Assembly (NCBI GenBank): GCA_008692225.1
Contig: VICG01000001.1
Location: 310,001-374,000 of the forward strand
DNA from: Monilinia fructicola
Taxonomy: Eukaryota > Ascomycota > Leotiomycetes > Helotiales > Sclerotiniaceae
Reading direction: 5' to 3'
Length of the DNA: 64,000 bases
The notes beneath the pieces were generated by a model. The model saw nothing but the letters and a program-made list of their open reading frames with translations, made no database searches and had not been told where the DNA came from. Shown here in pieces: positions 1 through 12,461 of the stretch (within the stretch, counting starts at the first letter, position 1; each line of letters opens with the position of its first letter). Both the position numbers and the translations under genes were made by a program.

Positions 1-2530
1 TCCTAGATGTGAGTGTTCCTATTGATGAGAAGTCCGATGCAATGGTGCTAGGGAAATCGTTCCGACACTCTTCAAGCGACAAGAATGTCAATGATCCAAT
101 GCCTTCACTCTCGAGGACCAAGACTGGCTCATCGCGTGCATCTGGACCTGGTTTCGGTGGCGCAGGACACGAGGGTAAAAAGCGAAGGCCAGCAGGTCGA
201 AAAAGTTTGGCACTTATCAAACCAGGCGGTGTTGCAGGCTACATCGGTACCATCTCCTCTTATCGCTCATTCATTGATGTTGTCGCAAAGACGGATGTTT
301 ACGTAGGATTTTTACCCCGAACTTCACTGGAAAGAATCGTTGAGAAGTATCCGGTTGTAACTCTTGACCATGGCTAAGCGTCTCACCAGTTTGTTACCTA
401 GATTAATCCTACACATAGACTTTGCCCTTGAATGGGTCCAGGTGAATGCTGGTCAAGTTATCTACCATCAAGGCGATGATAGTGACGCGATCTACATCGT
501 CTTGAATGGCCGACTTCGACTTGTAGTCAACAATGACGAAGCTGGCATGAAGGTCATTGGTGAGTATGGTCAAGGTGAAAGTGTTGGAGAATTAGAAGTC
601 ATGACAGAATCCGTAAGACCTGCTACACTTCATGCGATCCGAGATACCGAACTGGCCAAATTCCCAAAGACACTATTCAATAGTCTTGCCCAAGAACACC
701 CCGGTATCACTATCAAAATTTCCAAGATCATTGCATCTCGTATGCGAGCCTTGGTAGAAGAGCCAGTATTTGTACAAACCAAGGAGAAAGTTACTGGTGC
801 CACAAACGATAAAAGTGTCTTCGACTGTCAACCTCCGTACTGTAGCTATACTTCCCGTCACCGCCGGTGTACCCGTGGTCGAATTTGGCAGTCGTCTCAT
901 GAATGCTTTGACTCAGATCGGAGCACCAAATGGTGTGACTTCTCTTAATCAAGCGGCAATCCTCAATCACCTTGGCAGGCATGCTTTCAGTCGTATGGGA
1001 AAACTTAAGCTATCACAATATCTTGCTGACCTGGAGGAGAAGTACGGCCTGGTGTTATATATTGCTGGTACGTGACATCTTTTTGCTTGTGGGGCATGAA
1101 AATGCATGCATCTATATTTGGTATTCAAAGGATCCATCTTAACACCATTGCTAATATTCCACCCAGACACAAATGTTAACTCGCCTTGGACTCAAACTTG
1201 CATCAGCCAAGCCGATTGCATCCTTCTAGTAGGTATCGCAGACGGTTCGCCAGCGATTGGAGAGTATGAACGTTTCTTATTAGGTATGAAGACTACTGCA
1301 AGAAAAGAGCTTGTGTTATTGCACGCAGACCGATTCTCATCACCGGGTGTGACTCGCGCCTGGCTCAGAAATCGAGTCTGGATCAATGGCGGGCACCATC
1401 ATGTTCAGATGGATTTCAGAACAAGTGCTGTCCCGGTACATCCTCAAACCAGAAAATTTGGGACTGCATTGAAGCAGCGAGTTCAGGTGATTCAAGCAGA
1501 AATTCAAAAATACACTTCTCGCCGTGTCCGACAATCACCACTTTACTCGGCAGAGACTCCATTCAAAGGCGACTTTCATCGAATTGCTAGACGTCTTTGC
1601 GGTAAGTCTATTGGCCTTGTTCTTGGAGGAGGTGGCGCACGTGGTATATCTCAGGTTGGTATTATTAGAGCCATGGAAGAAGCCGGAATTCCAATCGACA
1701 TTATAGGAGGAACGTCCATTGGATCATTCATCGGCGCACTGTACGCTCGTGATGCAGACGTAGTTCCTATGTATGGACGCGCAAAGAAATTCTCAGGTCG
1801 TATGGCAAGTATGTGGCGTTTTGCTCTGGATCTGACATATCCATCTGCTTCCTATACTACTGGCCATGAGTTCAATCGTGGTATCTTTAAGACTTTTGGT
1901 AATACTCAGATTGAAGATTTCTGGCTGGAGTTCTACTGCAACACCACCAATATCAGTAAAAGTCGATCCGAGATTCATACTAGTGGATATGCATGGCGAT
2001 ACGTCAGAGCGTCCATGTCTCTGGCTGGATTACTTCCACCGCTATGCGATGAAGGAAGCATGTTGTTAGATGGTGGATATGTAGATAACTTGACCGTTTC
2101 TCACATGAAATCTCTTGGGGCTGATATCATCTTTGCTATTGATGTTGGAAGTCTTGATGATAACATGCCACAGAACTTTGGCGACTCACTTTCCGGATTC
2201 TGGGCATTTGCAAATCGATGGAACCCATTTTCATCCTATCCAAACCCTCCTACTTTGGCTGAGATTCAGGCACGATTGGCATATGTCTCCAGCGTTGATG
2301 CTTTGGAAAGAGCAAAGACGACCCCAGGGTGTCTGTATATGAGACCTCCAATTGATGAATATGGTACTTTGGACTTTGGAAAGTTTGATGAGATTTACCA
2401 GGTTGGATACAAATTCGGACAAGAATATTTAGCAAAGATGAGAGATGAAGGTATTCTTCCTCTGGTGGATGAAACCGAGGAGAAGAAGGCATTGAGGAGG
2501 ACTATGGCACCAAGGAGAGCAAGTATATAG
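1..2530 (+). CDS. NTE1: Lysophospholipase NTE1 (patatin-like), 3' part
   Basis: This ER-membrane serine esterase deacylates phosphatidylcholine and lysophosphatidylcholine. The window holds only the C-terminal ~808 residues; the N-terminus and membrane segment lie upstream. Visible parts are a cyclic-nucleotide-binding-like domain (about 430-690, with the jelly-roll stretch GELEVMTES), then the patatin domain: a GGGGARG oxyanion loop near 1627-1647, the nucleophile motif GTSIG (1709-1723, Ser codon 1715) and the catalytic Asp in DGG (Asp codon 2069). One intron, 1068-1166, has donor gtacgt, branch-like gctaat and acceptor cccag. Two apparent +1 shifts break the frame: an extra A at 359/360 and one extra A in AAAA at 811-814. 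Correcting both gives 809 codons including the stop. Everything else is well conserved, so sequence error is likelier than decay. Confidence 0.93.
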
Positions 2531-2831
2531 TGGAGGCTATACGGTGAGCCTGGAGATTGTAGTGGCTTTTCACTGGGCGTTTTGGTGCATGTCACTGATG
2601 ATGGTATACCCAAGCATATATTGGCACAGGCGGTATGATATTCATGACTTATGCATATGAAATGACAAGAACTTCTTCACATCTAGAATGTGCAGGCCAT
2701 CTTTAAAAGACTACTCTCTTTGATTGGTAGAATCATTGAGGATGTGAATTATGATTGTAGCAAGAATGTCACGGCTTGAAATTTGTAAGTTTGTCAATAT
2801 TACTCGAGAAGAGATAGGACAACTACCTGGA
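2531..2831. other. NTE1 3' flank
   Basis: Normal-composition sequence after the NTE1 stop, probably 3' UTR and terminator region. No second gene or clear structure is visible before the AT-rich element begins at about 2832. Confidence 0.4.
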
Positions 2832-3227
2832 AGTCGCCTACCCTACTTTTTGCCACCCCCTCTATTTGACTAGCATTTTACACCAAAAACGGCCGTTTTA
2901 ACGTATTAATAACTCTTTGACTAATCAATATAATTAATTAAAATTCTCAATAATGATTTTATATATATTACTTAATAGATTCTAAACATTTTGAATTTTT
3001 ACGATGTTTTTATAAAGAATGATAAAAGATTATAAAAAATTAAAAATTTTCGATTTCGAATCTATATATGAATCTTATATGAAATTAAAATCTTTAAAAA
3101 GAAATTATCTTTACTTAATAAAAATAGCTAAAAATAATCTTAAAATTTTAAAGAATCTTGAAACTAATTTTATTTGAATTCGATAGTTTGATAATATATT
3201 GTTATTATTATTATTATTAGCGTTATT
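2832..3227. mobile_element. Family A MITE-like element, left half only
   Basis: The terminus AGTCGCCTACCCTAC, the following C-rich stretch and the segment AAAACGGCCGTTTTAACG match the left end of the complete element at 36814-37625. The interior (for example 'ttttataaagaatgataaaa') also matches. No right terminus is found; the element runs into the family B element from about 3229, so it looks truncated or split by that insertion. It has no coding capacity. Confidence 0.7.
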
Positions 3228-3228
3228 A

Positions 3229-4434
3229 TTAGCGTTATTTTAGGTTAATGCCGGGCTAGAAAATCAACCGAAAACGAAATTTATATTGAAATCTTTAAAA
3301 ATTTATAAAAAATCAATAAATCGATTAAATCTATTTAAATCTTTTTAAATAAAACTTTAAAATATTAAAAATTGAAAATATTTAATAAATAATTTTATTT
3401 TAAATTTTTGAAGAATTAAAATTTTATAATATATATAAAGATATAAGTATTATAAATAATATACTATATATATATATATATTATAATTTTAAAACTTTAA
3501 TAAATCTAGATTTAATTATCGATAATAATAATAGATAATTAAATAAAAAGTAATATTTAATAAAGTAATTTAATTTTATATAATATATTAATTTTAATTT
3601 AGTTCTTATTTATTATTATTAGATTTATAAAAAGGCTTTTTAAAATAAAGAAAAAAAAGTATAATAAATTTTTATTATATATAATAATAAAGAGTATTAT
3701 ATAACTTTATAAATTCTAAATAAAAATAAAAATTATTAATATATATAGTTTATCAAGTAGGAATATATTATATTTATCTATTTTTTATTATATATATAAA
3801 ATTAATACGTACAGGAAATCGATTGATAATAGTTTAACATAGTAATATTTTTATTATAAAAATTTATTATAAATTTATACTAATAATATTTTTTACTTCA
3901 AACTTATAACTTATAATAAATTTTACTTAAAAGTATTATATATAATAATAACTTTCTATTTTAAGATTTCCAAATTATATAATGCTTTTATTATTATATA
4001 TAATAAAGATTTATTATACTTTTTTATTTTTATTTTATTTTAAAAAGCTTTTATAAATCTAATAATAATAGATAGCACTAAACTAAAATTAATATATTAT
4101 ATAGAATTAAATACTTTATTTAATAAAACTTTTAGTTTTTATATAATCAATAGTCAAATCTAATTTATTCAAGTTTTAAATATAATTAATATAAATTAAA
4201 ATTTTATAATATACTTTTTTAAATTCTTTTTAATATATGAAAAAATATCAATATTTAAAAATTTAAAACGTGTATTATATATTTTTTTTAATTTCATAAT
4301 ATTCTAAAGTATTTTTCATTATATTCAATTGATTTATTGATTTATTATAATTTTCTAAAGATTAAATATACAAAAATACATATTTCGTTTTTCATGTAAT
4401 TTTTAGCCCGGCATTGACCCAAAACAACACCAAG
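3229..4434. mobile_element. Family B inverted-repeat element (~1.2 kb), RIP-like decay
   Basis: The right end reads ...CCCGGCATTGACCC AAAACAACACCAAG followed by TA. Its reverse complement matches the left end at 3229 (TTAGCGTTATTTTAGG, then TTAATGCCGGGCTA). The TA flank and terminal repeats fit a Tc1/mariner-type non-autonomous element. The interior is extremely AT-rich with no surviving reading frame. Most differences between the two ends are TG>TA or CA>TA, the RIP context. Related copies lie at about 30430-30943 and 44393-44644. Confidence 0.75.
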
Positions 4435-5306
4435 TAACTACCACGTACAAACCACAACAGAACTTAATGATAAACCACTCAAGTTCAGTATCAATTATTA
4501 GATCTTATTAATAACAATCTCTACTGAATCGATTCCCCGGATTCCAAATTCACCACAACATACAGTAGTTCTACTGTAAACGATAACAACCAACCCCCGG
4601 CCCTCCCGGAAATGCGTCTGCGGGGAGGCAGGCGTGTCCAAGCGTAAAGCCGGCTTCCGATAGATACTGTAGGTCGCTTGTGTGCCTTCTTCGGAGACGC
4701 CCGACTGGCGATCCACTTGTTTTAATTAAAGTACTGTACCGTATCGTACAGTACCTAGGAATAGTACAAGTACAAGTACAAGGACACTGCCATCTTTGTC
4801 GTGCAGGTGCGGCGGATAGCTAGACCTAATTAGCTAGTGCGGTTTGTTGATCGCGAGTGGGATTCCAGCTTGGGGCAGCAAACGAGTCGAGGGTTTTTTT
4901 TCCGTTGTAAGATTGATTACCGGACGCTCTTGCTGGGTATTTAAGGTGGTGGTGCGGTTTGCAATTTGGTTAAGCTGGCTGGTTTATTTTATTTTTATTT
5001 TTTTTGGGCTGGCTGGGGACATTTTATACGCGTGTTGTTCTGGTTTGGTTTGACTTGGTTTTTATTTGATCTGATCTGATTTGGCTGGGGACTTGCTTGA
5101 CTTTGGATTCTCCATCTAAGCTAGTAAGGTTAGGCAAGATCAAACAAAACAAAGCAAGAGGAGACGAGATAAGGTGTTGAGGAAGGAAGATCTTGAACCT
5201 AGCAGAGCATCCATCTTAAGTTAAGATAGGAGATAGGAGAACGGAGAACAGAGAAGGGAGAAGAGAGAGCAGAGAGCAGAGAAAGCTCGCAGAATCAAAA
5301 GTCGAT
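4435..5306. other. Upstream region of guanine deaminase gene
   Basis: Composition returns to normal after the repeat. The stretch 4740-4785 has 'gtacagtac' and 'agtacaagtacaag' short repeats. From about 5210 to 5285 there is a purine-rich leader of reiterated GGAGA/AGAGA units immediately before the guanine deaminase start, probably its 5' UTR. No gene is seen. Confidence 0.4.
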
Positions 5307-6957
5307 ATGGCGTCCCATACCCCCATCACCAACTCCGTTAAGAAACACAGTCTCAAACGAAAGGTGTTTACGGGAACCTTTATCCAGAGTAAGAATCTGA
5401 CGGAATTGGAGATTTGGAGGGATACGTGTGTTTGTGTGGATGAGCATGGGGTTATTGTGAAGATTGCTGAGGTGCGTGGGGAACAGGATGTGCTGGAGTG
5501 TGTTGGGGAGTTGGACTGGGATAGGGAGGAGGTGGTTTTTGAGGGTTCTAATGAGGGTGTTGGGGAGAGATTCTTCTTTCCGGGCTTTATTGGTATGGTT
5601 TTTATCTTTCTTCCTCTCGTTCTTTATGTTGGTCTTATTTTTGGGAGGGATTTTGTGCATATATACATAATATATGTGTGCATGTAGCGAAAAAGCGTGA
5701 TGTGATGTCACGAGACACCTCTCTCACCTAACTAACAACACCCAGATACCCACATCCACGCGCCCCAGTACCCCAACAGTGGACTCTTCGGATCCTCCAC
5801 CCTCCTAAACTGGCTGAACACCTACACCTTCCCGCTCGAATCCTCACTCTCCTCGCTCCCCAAGGCACACGCCGTCTATTCCCGCGTGATCCAACGCACG
5901 CTCTCCCCACGGCACCACAACGGCCGCGTACTACGCCACCATCCACGTCGAATCGACCAATCTCCTCGCAGATCTCTGCCTCCAGTACGGCCAACGTGCC
6001 CTCATCGGGAGATGCTGCATGGATTCCTCGACGGGGGCCAACCCGGCCACGTACCGCGACGCAGACGCGGCGCAAAGCCTCCACCGCACACAGCAATGCC
6101 TGGCGCACTGCGAGAAGATCGACCCCGACCGCACCCTCATCACGGCGATCCTCACGCCGCGCTTCGCCCCCAGCTGCACAGGCGACCTCATGCGCGCCCT
6201 GGGCGCGCTCGCCGCCGAAAAGAACCTGCCCATCCAGACGCACATTTCCGAGAACGTCGCCGAGGTGGCCTGGGTCGCGGACTTGTTCCCCGAGTGTGGG
6301 AGCTACGCGGCCGTGTACGATGCGTTTGGGTGCTTGACGCGCGCGACGGTGCTGGCGCACGCGGTGCACATCTCCGAGGACGAGGCGAGGCTGATTCGCG
6401 AGAGGGGGAGCGGGATCGCCCACTGTCCGGTGAGCAATAGTGCGTTGGCGTCGGGGATGGCGAGGGTGAGGTGGATGTTGGAGAGGGGGTTGAAGGTGGG
6501 CTTGGGGACGGATGTTAGTGGGGGGTTTAGTGCGAGTGTGTTGGTTGCGGCTCGGGAGGCGAGCTGTGTGAGTCGGTGTGTGGCGGCGGGGAGGGCATCG
6601 ACCGAGCAGGGAAAGGCAGGGGAAGAGGGTGAGCAGAGTGATGCGTTGAGTGTGGAGGAGGTGTTGTATTTGGCTACGCGAGGGGGCGCAGAGGTGTTGG
6701 GGATGGGCGATCGGATTGGCGGGTTTGGAGTGGGCATGCAGTGGGATGCGCAGATGGTTGGGTTGGGGGAGCCGCTGATGCGGGAGGATGGGGAGGGAGG
6801 GTGGGAGGGGAGTGTGCAGGCGGTGGGTGATGGCCCGGTGGATATCTTTGGGTGGGAGACTTGGGAAGAGAGAGTTGCAAAGTGGGTTTTCAATGGGGAT
6901 GATAGGAATACCTTGAAGGTTTGGGTTAGGGGGAGGTTAGTTCATGAGAGAAAGTAA
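5307..6957 (+). CDS. Guanine deaminase
   Basis: This amidohydrolase deaminates guanine to xanthine in purine salvage/catabolism. Exon 1 is 5307-5592 and exon 2 5746-6957, joined by an intron 5593-5745 (donor gtatgg, acceptor cccag). The splice creates the metal-binding motif PGFIDTHIHAPQYP. Downstream are GTTTAAYYATIHVEST, the Zn-ligand region QTHISEN, the HAVHISEDE block and GLGTDVSGG, in the order expected for guanine deaminases. One extra C in CCCC at 5905-5908 shifts the frame by +1, exactly inside the GTTTAAYY block. Removing it gives 498 residues, a little longer than the usual ~450-480. The gene runs convergent to the GMC oxidoreductase gene. Confidence 0.92.
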
Positions 6958-7315
6958 TGCGCACGATGGACGGAATGAATTGAATTAGGTCGTGAGAATA
7001 ATCAAGTGTGGTATAAAAATAGATATTATTTTTCTTTCGTCAATAGATGCTATGAGATGTATCTCCATACCATCCATCCATCCATTCATCCATCATCTCT
7101 CGACCATGAAAACTATTATAATGACTGTGAATGCGAGCTTTGACCAAAGCTCAATCCAAAGCTAGATAGATAACTCCTCCCATCCATTCAAGATACCCCC
7201 ACACATCAAATCAAATCATCATTTGAAGAATGAGCCAAATTCCAAACGCCTATCCATTCGTCAATCCCTCGTACCTACTCTCTCTCTTCTCCCTCCACCC
7301 TCACTTCACTTCACT
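6958..7315. other. Convergent 3' region
   Basis: Shared 3' flank of guanine deaminase (+) and the GMC oxidoreductase (-). It contains a short run of CATC/CATCCATC tetramers at about 7070-7095. No other feature seen. Confidence 0.4.
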
Positions 7316-9273
7316 TTACTTCCTATAACTCCCATAGCCCCCATAGCTCTCATACCCATCATACGACCCAAAGCCGCTCGCCTCCCTCCCGCCACAAAAC
7401 GCGCACTCCCTGCCCGCAACGCCCAGGATCAACTCGCTCGCGCGCTCCGCGGCCGCCATGACGGCAAATTGCGGATTCACCGTGACCGGCGCCAAGATAC
7501 TCGCGTCGACGACGTGAACATTGCGGGTGCCCGTAACCGTGGTGTTAACGTCGACGCAGCTGCCGAGGCGACAGCTGCTGCTCCAGTGGTTGACCATGCC
7601 GCGGGCGTAGGCCGAGGCCGTGGTGATGTACTTCTCAATGTCGGCCTGCGAGGCGTTTTGCGGGATGTTTTTCGGGGTGAGGCCCGCGGCGGGGAGACCC
7701 TGGAAGATGTCGTGGATGAATTTGGAGATGTCTTGGGCGTCGCGGGGTGCGAGTAGTAGACTGTGTCGGAGGGGCCGGGGATGAAGTTTTGGTCGAGGAT
7801 GACGGAGCCGGTGGAGAGGAGGCCCGAGGTGCCGTAGACGTTGAGGGTGATGGTTTTGTTGTTGTTGAAGTCGGAGTAGCCGGAGGAATCGATGGTTCCT
7901 TGGAGACCGGCGATGCTGCCATCATCATGAGGGATGGTGGTCCAGAAGACAGAGGTCTCGGATGCAAAGGTGTAGGGACCGCTGCGGGAGTTCAGGTAGA
8001 GTGCTGCGTCGCCTGCGGGAGGCGAGGCGTAGGAATAGGTGTATGATTGTATGGAGTCGCCTTCGAGTTCGATGAATGTGTTTGGGTTGTCGAAAAGACC
8101 TGCTCCGACGGATGAAGAGTTTATCCAATCGCTACTGGTGAGATTCTTGGCCAGTTTTCCTGCGGCGCTGAGTCTGGAGAGGGTTTCTGCAGGACCGATT
8201 CCGGAGTACATGAGGAGGGAAGGACTTGAGATAGCGCCTCCTGACAACACGACTCTTCCTGATGAGGTAACAGAAATGGTGGTTTCAACACCGTTGATTA
8301 GAGCTGTGACTCCGGTGGCGGTATCTCCACGTCTCTCAACTCGGATTACGCGAACTCCACTCTGGAGATGGAAATTGCTGCGTTTGAGAGCCAATTGGAG
8401 ATAATTGGTGACGGGACCTCCCCGTTGCCCATTGGCATAATCAAAGATTGGGTGACCAAATACTTTGGTCTTGTCATCGGCTTGATCATTTATATTAACG
8501 TCTTTGTAGCCCAACCCATCGACCAACCATTTTCTTGCGGCATCATATCCAGACTGAAGATAACGGATACCATCTTGAGAAGTGAGATCAGTGGATGGTT
8601 GAGTATCATATAGACGTTTGATGGCAGCATCCATGTTTGTCGAGTTCCACTAGAGGTGGGGTTAGTACTTGACTATCATGATCTCAAAGAGAATATGCTC
8701 ATGTTACTTACTTCCGCAGGAAAGTATAAATCCCAATCCGAAGCCGGAGGTTCAAAGAAAAGTCCGGCATTGATGGCTGAACTTCCTCCAATGGTACATC
8801 CTCCATAAGCATTTATCTCTGCTCCACAAGTAAGGTTTCCTCCATCAGCAAAGATTGATTTGTAAAGACCGGGAACATCAACTCTGGTAAGATTTGTGCC
8901 CTTGAGCCAATCCTATTATTTTTACATCATTAGAACCACGATGATCAAGTTGTAGACTAGAAGTAAACACTTACGGGTCTTCTTAAATCCAAATCACCGC
9001 CAGTGACTCCATAAGAAAGTCCACCACCTTCAAGTAATAAAGTCTTAAGACCTGCTTCGGAAAGTCGGGAAGCAACTGTAAAGGGGTAATAGTCAACAAA
9101 TATACTTCTCCTTCCTTGGATACCAACATCAATCAAGACATACCAACAATACCAGCAGGACCAGCTCCTACAATAATAGCATCCCATTGTTCAGTGATCC
9201 AACTATCATCATCAGCACCCCAAACCCCAGCTACCAATCCAGCAATAATAGAAATATGATTTGAAATCCTCAT
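7316..9273 (-). CDS. Secreted GMC oxidoreductase, cellobiose-dehydrogenase-like flavodomain
   Basis: A flavin (FAD) alcohol/sugar oxidoreductase of the GMC family. The start at 9273 gives a signal-peptide-like MRISNHISIIAGLVAGVWG, followed by the ADP-binding loop DAIIVGAGPAGIV and then E in LLLEGGG. Four exons: 9273-9144, 9075-8975, 8912-8712, 8649-7316. The C-terminal block has NHW near the catalytic His position, then VDASILAPVTVNPQFAVMA, typical of GMC proteins. The FAD domain most resembles the dehydrogenase domain of cellobiose dehydrogenase, but there is no N-terminal haem domain. The frame needs one extra base in the G-run 7744-7747, after which the protein is about 588 residues. The tail is Gly/Tyr-rich. 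The exact substrate cannot be told. Confidence 0.85.
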
Positions 9274-11122
9274 GATGAAGAAATGCTCAAATTACCAAAT
9301 AAATTAATTAAGTATATTGAAAAAACAGTGAAGAGGAGAGAGGAGGGGAGGGGAGCAGAGAAGAGAAGGGAGGAGAAACGACGCATGTTTATATACATCG
9401 CACACCCCGAATATTTACATAAACCCATCTTCTATAAAAGTTTGCCATGACGACCTACTCCGTACATACTCTGTACATACCTAGGTACATACAAACATCC
9501 ATCCACACAACCACCCATCCATCGCTGGAAAGACCGTACACACATCCACACGCACGCCCCAACATCCTCAATAAACCCCGACACGCCTGAACCCTCGGCG
9601 CCAAGACACAATGTCCACGGAGCAAAGAGTTGAAAAGGGGGCTAAAAATATATTATACACCAGCATCCCTTGAGTTTCAAGCTCTGAGCCCTAGTGGAAC
9701 GACAAGAATTGCCCCATCAGATACGAGAATTAGATTTCCACTAGGTCTTTCTTGCTTGATGGCCTTTAACTTTGGCTGAAAAATCATGCAATCACCGTAT
9801 TGATGCCGTGTAACGGTGCAACTTACTTAAGTTGTACATTTCGGCGTAGGCTTCCGGGGTTCTCCTGTGCTGAATAAGTGAGTAGTAGCATTAGTAACGG
9901 TCATGACGATTAGTTTTGTACAAATGAGGATGAAGGTTATGATGGGGCTTTTTCGGATTTCCTATTCGTATCCCGTGACTTTACTAATCCTCGTGATTTA
10001 AGTTCTTGTGGCTGAGTATTGTTGACTACTCCAGGGCTAGGTAGGTGTGTTGTTGATTAGGTACCTAGGTATATTGTTGACTACCTACCTAGTACAGCCC
10101 TGGAGTAGATACCTCCAGCTACCTAGGTAATCAGGAAGCATTTAAAGTTACCTGCTAGGGACCTAATTATAGTATTTTATGGTATTTTATATATTTTAGT
10201 ATTTTATAGTATTTTATAGTATTTTATAGTATTTTATAGTATTTTATAGTAGTTTTTATTATTTTATAGTAATAATAAGTGAGCGAGTGGACTTTTGACT
10301 GAGCCCTGGAGGGAACAGCCCTGACTAATAACAGCGCTACTTGAGTTAACCTTGGAACCTTGGAAATAGACTTATAGTATAATTCAAGGCTTAAATTAAC
10401 TTCAGTTTTTTCAATGTTCCTTTCTATGTGATCAGTTTGTTCTTCTATTCTCCTATTCTTCTATTCCTCCCTTCGTCTCTCGTCTCTCGTCTCTTCGTCT
10501 CGTCTTTTCCCTCCTTCAATCTTATAAACAATAAGGAGTAAAGTAAACAACAACAACTAATACATACAGGGTACATACCCTTATCTCGCTTTGATTGAAT
10601 TATATTGATGTCAATTAATTATCTCAGACTTTGACCCTCGAACCCTCGATTGATCGACAAAGCCCGTTGGTCCCTAAAGCCCGTTTCCAACAAGTGAATT
10701 GGAGCCAAGATAAAATGTCGTACAGCAATGTATCTGATCCTGCATGCATGAAAAAATGGGTATCGCCGAGTACGAATGGGTGGATGTGTGTGTGCCACTG
10801 TGTGCCAGTGTGTGGTAAGTTGTTAGCTGATACCATCGGAAAATCATCCGCAATATCATCCGCGGAAAACATCTCGGTCGTTGATTACTTGTACTATGTA
10901 TCTCTTTCCAAGTTTGGTACCAACAACACTCACCAGCTTTCATCTTACCTACCTAGGTATCCACGCAAGGTAAACCAATACATAAAAGTGAAGATCATCT
11001 ATTCGTCTAATCTTGAAGACTTCCCAAACGCCGCCCAATGCAACCTTCATATTTTTGCTGTACATAATCCTACATTCCCCGCTGTCATTCATGGCCCTTT
11101 GGATCCGCCTCATCCCCTACCA
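9274..11122. other. Intergenic region
   Basis: No supported gene. The region includes the probable promoter of the GMC oxidoreductase (9274 upward), several copies of the palindrome TACCTAGGTA or close variants (about 9480, 10060, 10120, 10955), and the decamer array at 10168-10260. The open stretch at 10631-11167 (+) lacks family resemblance and overlaps the carrier gene antisense. Confidence 0.4.
10168..10260. repeat. Decamer minisatellite (TATAGTATTT)n
   Basis: About eight head-to-tail copies of a ten-base TATAGTATTT unit, with slight variation at both ends. Confidence 0.85.
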
Positions 11123-12461
11123 TTATACAATCGATTCCTGATCCTGCTGCAAACTGGAGCTCTCTAATCGCTTCAGGATGTATTGGTATAAAACCAACAT
11201 GCAACTACTTTGTGTACTCGTCCAAACAAATCTAGGTCCTACACCGCGAAACAATCCTGCTATGCCTTCTGTCTTGTAGATAAGTTTGAGACCAGTTGGG
11301 ACGGAAGACGTATCAAGAATTATGCTACCAGGACGAGGGGTGTGCGTCGAGGGAGATGATGTGGATATCGATCTGGTTTGATGCTTCGTAGGTTTGGTAG
11401 AAACTGACTTCGTGCGGTTGGATTGAGGAGAGTGATCTTTCGTAGATTTCGACGTCTGTCTAGATGTAGACTCTGGGTTGGAAATGACTTGTGTTTGAAT
11501 CCTTGTTTTTACCACATCAAGTGGGCATGTAATTACTCCAGCTAAACCACCAGCTGCCGCTCCTGTCAAGAGTTCCAACGGCAACCCAATCTCACGGCTT
11601 TCCTTCCATCTTCTAGCCCAGGTTTGACCTTGCTCGTAAAATGCGAATTGCAACGCCGAAAAGGGCAGATCTCGAACGATCGTTGCTCGATAGCCATAGA
11701 ATAACGCTGAAAAGCCTTCTTGTTTCACTATTGTTCGGGCAGCATGTACTGTGTTTTTGTAGTTGTAACCAGATTTGAAGAAGGGGTTGTTATGTCGACC
11801 TTGGAGTTGTAGACGGGTTTTGAGGACTTCGGAAGGTACGTATATAAAGGAGGCTGCAAAGTCGGCGACAAAACCTGCAGAAATTAGATATGATTTCTAT
11901 CTAGATTTCTCAAACTTACCACTAGATAGATAGGCAAACCATGGCGAGATACCATTATCTATCAAATGCCTCTTGCTGTACTCATACGTTCCAAAAAATA
12001 TAATTGTTCCCGGGAAAGACCCAAGAAGAGCAGGGACCCATCCTCCATAGAGACCTCGCCGTATGCCTTCTTGCCGTAAAATCGTAGAATATGAGGTAGA
12101 TAACTTGGTATACTTTGGCGGGACATGCGGGTCACCTTGCTGACGAGTTTTGACCGTATCCAAAGAGTGCATAAGCAGATCCCCCGTGGTTCCACCAATG
12201 CCCCCAGCAATCATGGCCTACAAACAATCAGTAATTTGCCTGTAGACCAAAAACTACAATTCTCACATATAAATAGGGCGGTCGTCCCTCCTCTTCGATC
12301 TCTTCCTGTGCCATACTTTTCGACCCAAGTAGTCCTTTTCCCACTCCAGCTTTAATGGTCTCCCCTCCATCATCAACAATCCCAAATTTGGTGCGATCCT
12401 CTGCTGGCAAACCTGTTGATCCGGAGGAAAACAGGTTGACAACGCGAGAGGTCAGGGACAT
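11123..12461 (-). CDS. Mitochondrial carrier family protein (YMR166C/MME1-like)
   Basis: An inner-mitochondrial-membrane solute carrier. Exons are 12461-12267, 12217-11920 and 11874-11123, joined by very short introns of 49 and 45 bp with good consensus ends; the spliced length is 414 residues. Three carrier signatures are seen: SLDTVKTR, PSEVLKTR and PLDVVKTR, one per ~100-residue repeat, each followed by the usual GLYGG/ALFYG/GLFRG block. A Ser/Thr-rich loop of about 60 residues interrupts the third repeat after its signature. The N-terminal ~65 residues before the first helix are polar. The closest family I recognise is the yeast YMR166C (MME1) group, a proposed Mg2+ exporter; substrate assignment is inference. 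Confidence 0.88.

Noticed and set aside
1..2530. NTE1 as a pseudogene
   Set aside because: Only two one-base shifts; catalytic residues and all other codons are conserved, and similar homopolymer shifts occur in many genes here.
2832..4434. Remains of a transposase or reverse transcriptase gene
   Set aside because: No residual protein motif in any frame; the sequence is nearly pure AT.
10631..11167. Plus-strand frame of 178 codons
   Set aside because: Starts without ATG support, lacks recognisable features and overlaps the end of the carrier gene antisense.
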